Shown here piece by piece: positions 28,601 to 32,791 of a stretch of DNA of 32,791 bases (positions are counted from its first letter, which is position 1; each line of letters starts with the position of its first letter). The translations under genes and the position numbers were made by a program. Location of the stretch: NCBI GenBank assembly GCA_947476045.1, contig CANJNZ010000055.1, positions 1 to 32,791 of the forward strand, in the 5' to 3' direction. A model generated the notes under the pieces. It was given only the letters and a program-made list of their open reading frames with translations, did not search any database and was not told the origin of the DNA. The stretch is from Chthoniobacteraceae bacterium (GTDB lineage Bacteria; Verrucomicrobiota; Verrucomicrobiia; Chthoniobacterales; Chthoniobacteraceae).

Positions 28601-31600
28601 TAGCGTCAAGCCACCGCCGAGGCTGAGTGTGCCCGTGCTGCCGATTCCGGCGGCGGAAATTTCGTTAAAGCGATTCACGGCGGTCGTCGCACTGATGGTG
28701 ACAGCGCCAAAGATTGTTCCAGTTCCGCCAAGCAGCGCGGTAGTGTTGTCGTTCGTGTTCGTGACGGTCACAGCACTGCTGGCAACAGTGCTGCCATTCA
28801 CAAGAAGTGTGCCGCCGTTGATTAGAGTCGCGCCTGTGTAGTTGTTGGTGCCGCCCAGCGTCAGCGTGCCGGAGCCGGTCTTGGTCAGCCCGCCGTTGCC
28901 GCTGCCGATCGCGCCACTGATTGTCGTATTTCCAGCGCCGGTGACCGTGAGGAGATTCGCGCCGTTGGTGACTGCGCCGCTGATGGTCAGTGTGCCTGCG
29001 TCGCTGCGGAGGGTGCCCGCGCCGGTCAGCGTGATCGTGCGATTCACGCCGAGGTCGTAAGTATTGGCCGTGGATTGCAAGGTGGTGTTTGCCGCCATAC
29101 TGATCGTGTTGGTAGCCGATGCGTTGCCCAGACTATTTGCGCCGTTGATTTGCAAAGTGCCCGCGCTGATCGTGGTCGGGCCGCTGTAGCTGCTGTTGCC
29201 GAAGAGGGCCAGAGTGCCTGTGCCAGCCTTCGTGATTGCGTTGGCCGTGGTGCCGTTGCTGATGGCTCCGCCAAAAGTCAGCGTGGCGGCATTGTTGACA
29301 GTGATCGTGCGCGTGGTGCCCGCAGTCGTGCCCAGCGAAACCGCACCCGTGCCGAGATTCAGCGCGTTGTTGGTCGCCGCTCCAAATGTGAAGTTACTGT
29401 TGATCGTCACCGGATTGTTGCTGGTGTTTGTGATCGAAGCGGCGGCGTTCTGATCAATGTTGCCGCCGTTGATATTGAACGTCCCGGCCGTTGCGCCGAG
29501 CGCCGTTGCATTGTTCACAAAGAGAGTGCCGCTATTGAGCGTCACACCCCCACTGAACGAATTCGCGCCAGCCATAACGAGATTGTTGCTGGCATTCATC
29601 GTGAGACCGCCACCACCGCTGATCGCGCCATTGAGATTGGTCGGTCCACTCCCAGCGATGGTGAGCAGGTTGCCACCGTTGGCGACGCTGCCATTGATGA
29701 CGAGGGTTCTGCCATTGTTATTGTTCGTCCAAGGCTGCGCTGCGCTCATTGCAAGATTGGCGTTGAAATTGGCGTTTCCTCCGGCCGGAGAACCCGTGTT
29801 CATCGTGAGACCGCCGATTCCGATCATCAGCGTCGAGCCATCCGCATTGAGGTTCACATCGTTGGGTGTGCTGACATTTGTGATGGTCAGCCCCCTGATC
29901 GACATATCCGCGCCGAGCCTCATGTCGTTCGGGTTTTGAGAAATCGAAGTGGCCGAGAGGAAAACGTTGGTGTTAGAGCCGGGAACGAGCGGTGTGGCAC
30001 CGCCGCCGACTGCTGTGACCCAGTTGCTATTGGCCGTTCCGTCTGAAATTGCCCAAAGGTTGGTCGCTCCACTGAGTCCACCTTTCCAATAAGCATTAGC
30101 TAGGGGCGCAACACTGGTGATCGAAACCATGAGGTCGGTGGCTGTGCTTGAGAACGCACCGATCGAAAAATTCGTGTCGTTAAAAACAGTTCCAAGCGAA
30201 TACGTGGGACTGTTGAGTGTGCTGTTTCCATTGGCGCTGTGCAGCAAAGTGTATGTGCCGGTGGAGGGACTGACACCGTTGATCCCGTAAAGATTCACTT
30301 TGACGGCACCGGAAGTGGCGGAAGCGATCCCGGCGACATTGATTTCAGCACTGGTGTTGGTGGAGCCAATCGAACCACCGATGGCTGTCGTTCCTCCCGA
30401 CGCGATGGAAAGGTTTCCACCGATGGCCAATTGAGCATCAGTGCTGGCTGCGTAATTCAATATTGTGTTCTGCGACAATGTCACACTCCCAGTGCCGAGG
30501 CCGCTGGCATTGGTGACCTTCAAAGTGCCGCCAGTGATTGAAGTGCCGCCGCTGTAAGTATTGGCACCGCCGAGGATCAGCGTGCCGCCGTTCGCCTTCG
30601 TCAGCGCATTGGCAGTGGTGCCGTTGCTGATCACACCGCCGAGCGTCAGCGTATTGTTATTCACGTAGATCGTGCGGCCCGTTCCGGGTGTCGTGCCGAG
30701 TGTGATTGCGCCGGTGCCGAGGTTCAGGCTTTGCTGTCCATTAAAAGTGAAGTCGGCATTGACCGTGACGGTGTTGTTGAATGCGGTGGTCACATTCGCC
30801 TCCGCATCGAGACTGCCTCCGTTGAAGGTCAACGGCCCGCTACCCAGTGACGTGGCGCTGTTGATGAATAGCGTCCCCGCATTGATCACCGTGCCGCCAG
30901 TGTAGCTGTTTGCCCCGCGCAGATAGAGATTCTGGTATCCGCTTTTCACCAGCGTCAGCGCACCGACGTTGTCTGCGATCGGCGCGTTCATGAAAATCTG
31001 CCCCTGATTACCCGTGGTGATGTAGAGGTTTCCCGCTGCCGTCCCGTTTTGCCGGATCACGCCACCCGAACTGTTGATGTTCCAGTTGTTGTTCGCGTAG
31101 TTGAGCAGGCCGTTGGTTTCGAGGTTGAAAGCGCCGAGGGTCAGCGTGTCTCCATTTCCAACATCCCTCAGCGCCGACACCGTCCGATTTGCCGTCAGCG
31201 TCTCATTCCCCTGAGTGCCAAGTATGCCGCTCCCCATCGTGTAGGCGTTCGCCGCATTCGTCCACGTCGTCTGCGCCGAAACGGCGATGTTCGCAGGCAT
31301 GATATTCCCCGACCCATCATAAATCGCGTAGTCCCGCTGATTGCCGTTGTCCGCACCGGTCGTAGCCCACGCACCGATGATCTGACCGACCGGGGTCGCC
31401 GCCGCACCCGTGACCTTGATCACATTTGTCGCCGTATTCGGCTGAGTTGTATTCGCGGAGAAAGTGATCACCGAAGTTCCATTGTGAGTCAGTCCGCCGA
31501 GAGTCAGCGTCTGTGTGTTGTTGGCGACCCCGGCGGAATTCTGCTGCAACCACACATCGAATTGACCGCTATTCGTCGTCACCGCTCCGATGGTCTCGGA

Positions 31601-32791
31601 ATAGTTCGCGTTGTTCGTGGCAGAATTACTCACATAGAAACCGCCGCCCGTCGTAGTTATCGGAGCGCTGTCGGCAACACGGTTAACGAAGCTTTCGTTG
31701 GCACTTCCGCTGTTCAGCGTCAGATTACCCTGATTGATGGCGATGCTCGTGGATGAAGCGATCGCACCGCTCTGGCCTCCAAGATAAATGCTGCCCCCAT
31801 TGATCGTCGTCGGTCCGCTGTAGGTGTTGGCACCGTTGAGATACATCTGGTAAACACCATTCTTGGTCAAACCACCGGCACCGCTGATGGCTCCATTGAT
31901 GGTGGGAGTGTTCTGAGCATTGGAAGCCAACACCGTGTTTATCGTGAGCAGGTTCCCCTGGTTGTCCACGTTGCCGTTGATGGTCAGAAAGTTCCTTCCG
32001 TAATTGGGAGGGCTGACGAACGGGCTGTTGATCGTCCAAGTTTGGGCTGCGGCCAGCTTGATGTCGGTATTGATGGTGATGGTCTGCTGATCCGGAGCAC
32101 TGATGAGATTGAGGCCGCCGCTGCCAATCGTCAGGGTATAACCATCGGCGTTGAAATTCAGCGAGTTGGTGGTGTTGGTGGTGTTGATCGTCAGGCTCTT
32201 GATGCTCATGTCCGCGCCGAGAACCGAGTTGGTCCAAGCATCATTTCCGGCCGGGGATGCTCCAAGAATAACGTCAGTGTTGATCCCGGGAATGAGTCCC
32301 TGTGCCGCTCCCGATGGGGATGTGGACGACCAGTTGCTGGCCGTGCTGCCGTTGGATGCCGTCCAAGTTGTAGTGGCCCCACTCAGTCCACCGCGCCAAT
32401 ACGCTGTGGTGAGCGCAGTGGCGGTGGTGACAGCGATTTGCAGATCCGTGGCCGAGCGGGTGAACGCTCCCACCGTGAAGTTCGTGTTGTTGTAAACGAA
32501 GCCGAGTGTGGGTGCTGTCGTCGGGTTGAGCGAGCTACCTGCTCCGCCGTGGATCAATGTGTAGGTCCCGGTCGCGGGCGACACGCCGCTCACTCCGTAG
32601 ATGTTGATGCTCTGTGCAAAGTTCGGGATCACTGCCGCTCCGACCACGTTGATCTGCGCGCTGGTCGGCGTCGATCCGATGGCCGCGCCGATGGTGGCGT
32701 TGCTCGATCCGGTCGCTCCGATGAAGGTCAGGTTTCCTCCAACCGCCAGCTGCCCGTCCACCAGCGGATTGTAGGTGAAGTTCTGCCCGGG
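25601..32791 (-). CDS. Giant beta-strand-repeat surface protein with PEP-CTERM, 5' end outside the window
   Basis: 2,396 codons open to the right edge, so the N-terminus is missing. By eye it holds about eleven autotransporter-associated beta-strand repeats (PATR type), for example LTKTGSGTLTLGGTNNYTGA and LVKAGNGTQILAGNNTYTG. They should form a long beta-helix. The C-terminus is not a beta-barrel. It is a PEP-CTERM sorting signal (VVPEPG, hydrophobic stretch, RRRRV). A lectin-like segment at about 26690-27245 (SYGGATSVADAVTFFLQ, ALISIDTYN, VDLSYDGTNIW) resembles an L-type lectin fold. Two copies of a larger module containing GLSGAT and GADMSI blocks lie about 2.3 kb apart. A GVND repeat at 26006-26041 follows a VNG segment. 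It is probably sorted to the surface or matrix for adhesion or glycan binding. Confidence 0.9.
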   Translation of the reverse strand, partial: PGQNFTYNPLVDGQLAVGGNLTFIGATGSSNATIGAAIGSTPTSAQINVVGAAVIPNFAQSINIYGVSGVSPATGTYTLIHGGAGSSLNPTTAPTLGFVYNNTNFTVGAFTRSATDLQIAVTTATALTTAYWRGGLSGATTTWTASNGSTASNWSSTSPSGAAQGLIPGINTDVILGASPAGNDAWTNSVLGADMSIKSLTINTTNTTNSLNFNADGYTLTIGSGGLNLISAPDQQTITINTDIKLAAAQTWTINSPFVSPPNYGRNFLTINGNVDNQGNLLTINTVLASNAQNTPTINGAISGAGGLTKNGVYQMYLNGANTYSGPTTINGGSIYLGGQSGAIASSTSIAINQGNLTLNSGSANESFVNRVADSAPITTTGGGFYVSNSATNNANYSETIGAVTTNSGQFDVWLQQNSAGVANNTQTLTLGGLTHNGTSVITFSANTTQPNTATNVIKVTGAAATPVGQIIGAWATTGADNGNQRDYAIYDGSGNIMPANIAVSAQTTWTNAANAYTMGSGILGTQGNETLTANRTVSALRDVGNGDTLTLGAFNLETNGLLNYANNNWNINSSGGVIRQNGTAAGNLYITTGNQGQIFMNAPIADNVGALTLVKSGYQNLYLRGANSYTGGTVINAGTLFINSATSLGSGPLTFNGGSLDAEANVTTAFNNTVTVNADFTFNGQQSLNLGTGAITLGTTPGTGRTIYVNNNTLTLGGVISNGTTANALTKANGGTLILGGANTYSGGTSITGGTLKVTNASGLGTGSVTLSQNTILNYAASTDAQLAIGGNLSIASGGTTAIGGSIGSTNTSAEINVAGIASATSGAVKVNLYGINGVSPSTGTYTLLHSANGNSTLNSPTYSLGTVFNDTNFSIGAFSSTATDLMVSITSVAPLANAYWKGGLSGATNLWAISDGTANSNWVTAVGGGATPLVPGSNTNVFLSATSISQNPNDMRLGADMSIRGLTITNVSTPNDVNLNADGSTLMIGIGGLTMNTGSPAGGNANFNANLAMSAAQPWTNNNNGRTLVINGSVANGGNLLTIAGSGPTNLNGAISGGGGLTMNASNNLVMAGANSFSGGVTLNSGTLFVNNATALGATAGTFNINGGNIDQNAAASITNTSNNPVTINSNFTFGAATNNALNLGTGAVSLGTTAGTTRTITVNNAATLTFGGAISNGTTANAITKAGTGTLALFGNSSYSGPTTISAGTLQINGANSLGNASATNTISMAANTTLQSTANTYDLGVNRTITLTGAGTLRSDAGTLTISGAVTNGANLLTVTGAGNTTISGAIGSGNGGLTKTGSGTLTLGGTNNYTGATLINGGTLLVNGSTVASSAVTVTNTNDNTTALLGGTGTIFGAVTISATTAVNRFNEISAAGIGSTGTLSLGGGLTLGAGAIGYFDITDISIRDFLNVVGNLSAASGAIIEVPTGIAANTYPLISFTGTASPIGNFSLQTLAGGVVPAGYFLSYGANVLNLVVANNRVWNGGGGNDNWTTGANWDAPVVGGEILHFAGSVRPTPNNNFTAGTLFTGITFDAGAASFTIGGNAIGMGGDIINNSSNNQVINTPMALSRAVGTLVDTGANNLTIGASISDGTSVGKLIKSGSGTLNLTAANSYTGGNTVNVGTLAVSGSGTLGASTAPLTADGATAIVNLGGTSQTVGTVTLSNGAQINNGTLTGSSYAVSSGSIGAGLAGAAATLTKTTASTVTLSAANTFGGATSISAGAINVGHNLALQNTTVDVAKNNNALTFAAGVVSPTLGGLQGSGSITLTTAASEAVTLTVGNNAAVTTYGGALSGNGGLTKVGGGTLTLAGSVSHTYAGATNVSAGTLKLTGSTSITGFGTNGTGWTLNSSTVSADVLSMNNASAFYNTKVDVTKAFTASFDMSYGGATSVADAVTFFLQNSGLNVGANDGNRYGNGISPSALISIDTYNSRTGYGANGTPGTWIATTAPFSNGSWGPTHVDLSYDGTNIWTETMTNGANSFTRAYTVGSIATQVGANTAYMGFNGTHGGQNNTYFIANYAYTYSGVANNLLPVTTALSVASGSTLDLGGVNQQVASLANSGGGGGSVTNSGSQDATFTISGTSTTSFSGVISNGATNKISLVKAGNGTQILAGNNTYTGPTTINAGTLQLGNGGTTGSISINSTLTDNGTLAINRSNTATQGVDFGLITGTGGFTQAGSGTTILNLTNTYTGPTTVNGGVLLVKDIAGSISGSTSVVNSGGTLGGNGTVGGVTVNNGGALSPGVNDGVNDGVNDAGTLNTGTVTFNAGGIFKFEIDSTAVAIDLISITGNLNITTGAVMNVSDLGSSALSLGTAAPIITYSGVWNGVAFDGKPDDSIFTVGLNAYQISYNGADGTTNEVTLTVVPEPGVAMSLLGGLGLLLGVRRRRV
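26006..26041. repeat. Three 12-bp copies in the surface protein
   Basis: GTCATTCACTCC is repeated three times without change (26006, 26018, 26030). On the minus strand it encodes three consecutive GVND tetrapeptides. The period is a multiple of three. Confidence 0.9.

Overview
The window looks like chromosomal DNA of a GC-rich member of the PVC superphylum, most likely a Verrucomicrobiota bacterium. This is inferred from gene families. There is a Planctomycete/Verrucomicrobia-type cytochrome/DUF1549/DUF1553 protein paired with a DUF1501 protein, and a secreted sulfatase. A giant beta-strand-repeat surface protein ends in PEP-CTERM, and a kinase-like/FGE-like fusion resembles chlamydial Pkn1 in layout. 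There is also a fragment of a four-helix-bundle suffix protein, and Shine-Dalgarno sites are scarce. No rRNA, tRNA or CRISPR array was seen.

Layout. 1-563: the left edge carries a short hairpin-bearing repeat and a Pro/Ala/Lys-rich reading frame that may be frameshifted. 626-5459 (minus): a tightly packed three-gene unit made of a membrane-anchored TPR-like protein, a REC/pseudokinase/TM/FGE-like fusion, and a secreted protein. 5570-7319: a small double-Cys protein, prmA, and an exported SAM methyltransferase. 7320-8526: about 1.2 kb without an intact gene. It holds a 63-bp tandem array of palindromes, a second copy of the left-edge element, and a truncated four-helix-bundle gene. 8527-9522: an orphan AbiJ-like/nuclease-like defence candidate. 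9606-13089: a rhodanese-like/YceI fusion, a Tat-exported intradiol dioxygenase and a family II pyrophosphatase.

13096-17473 (minus): the DUF1553 to DUF1501 pair, interrupted by a GxxExxY gene on the opposite strand. That gene is enclosed by near-perfect 29-bp inverted repeats. 17615-20066: a small Lys-rich membrane protein, divergent from the glycolytic pair pgk-tpiA. 20074-24085 (minus): a Fur-family regulator followed by sufC, sufB and sufD, the Fe-S scaffold complex. Its fur/sufC junction lies in a heptamer repeat. 24195-25556: a type I sulfatase. 25601-32791 (minus): a surface protein of more than 2,390 residues, cut by the right edge.

Working together: pgk and tpiA act in consecutive glycolytic steps. 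Fur-sufCBD is a self-contained regulator plus Fe-S scaffold, with no sufS or sufU in view. The DUF1553/DUF1501 pair, the sulfatase and the PEP-CTERM protein form an exported set typical of polysaccharide-degrading Verrucomicrobia. The items most worth follow-up are the 63-bp palindrome array, the inverted-repeat GxxExxY cassette, the pseudokinase/FGE fusion and the AbiJ-like gene.
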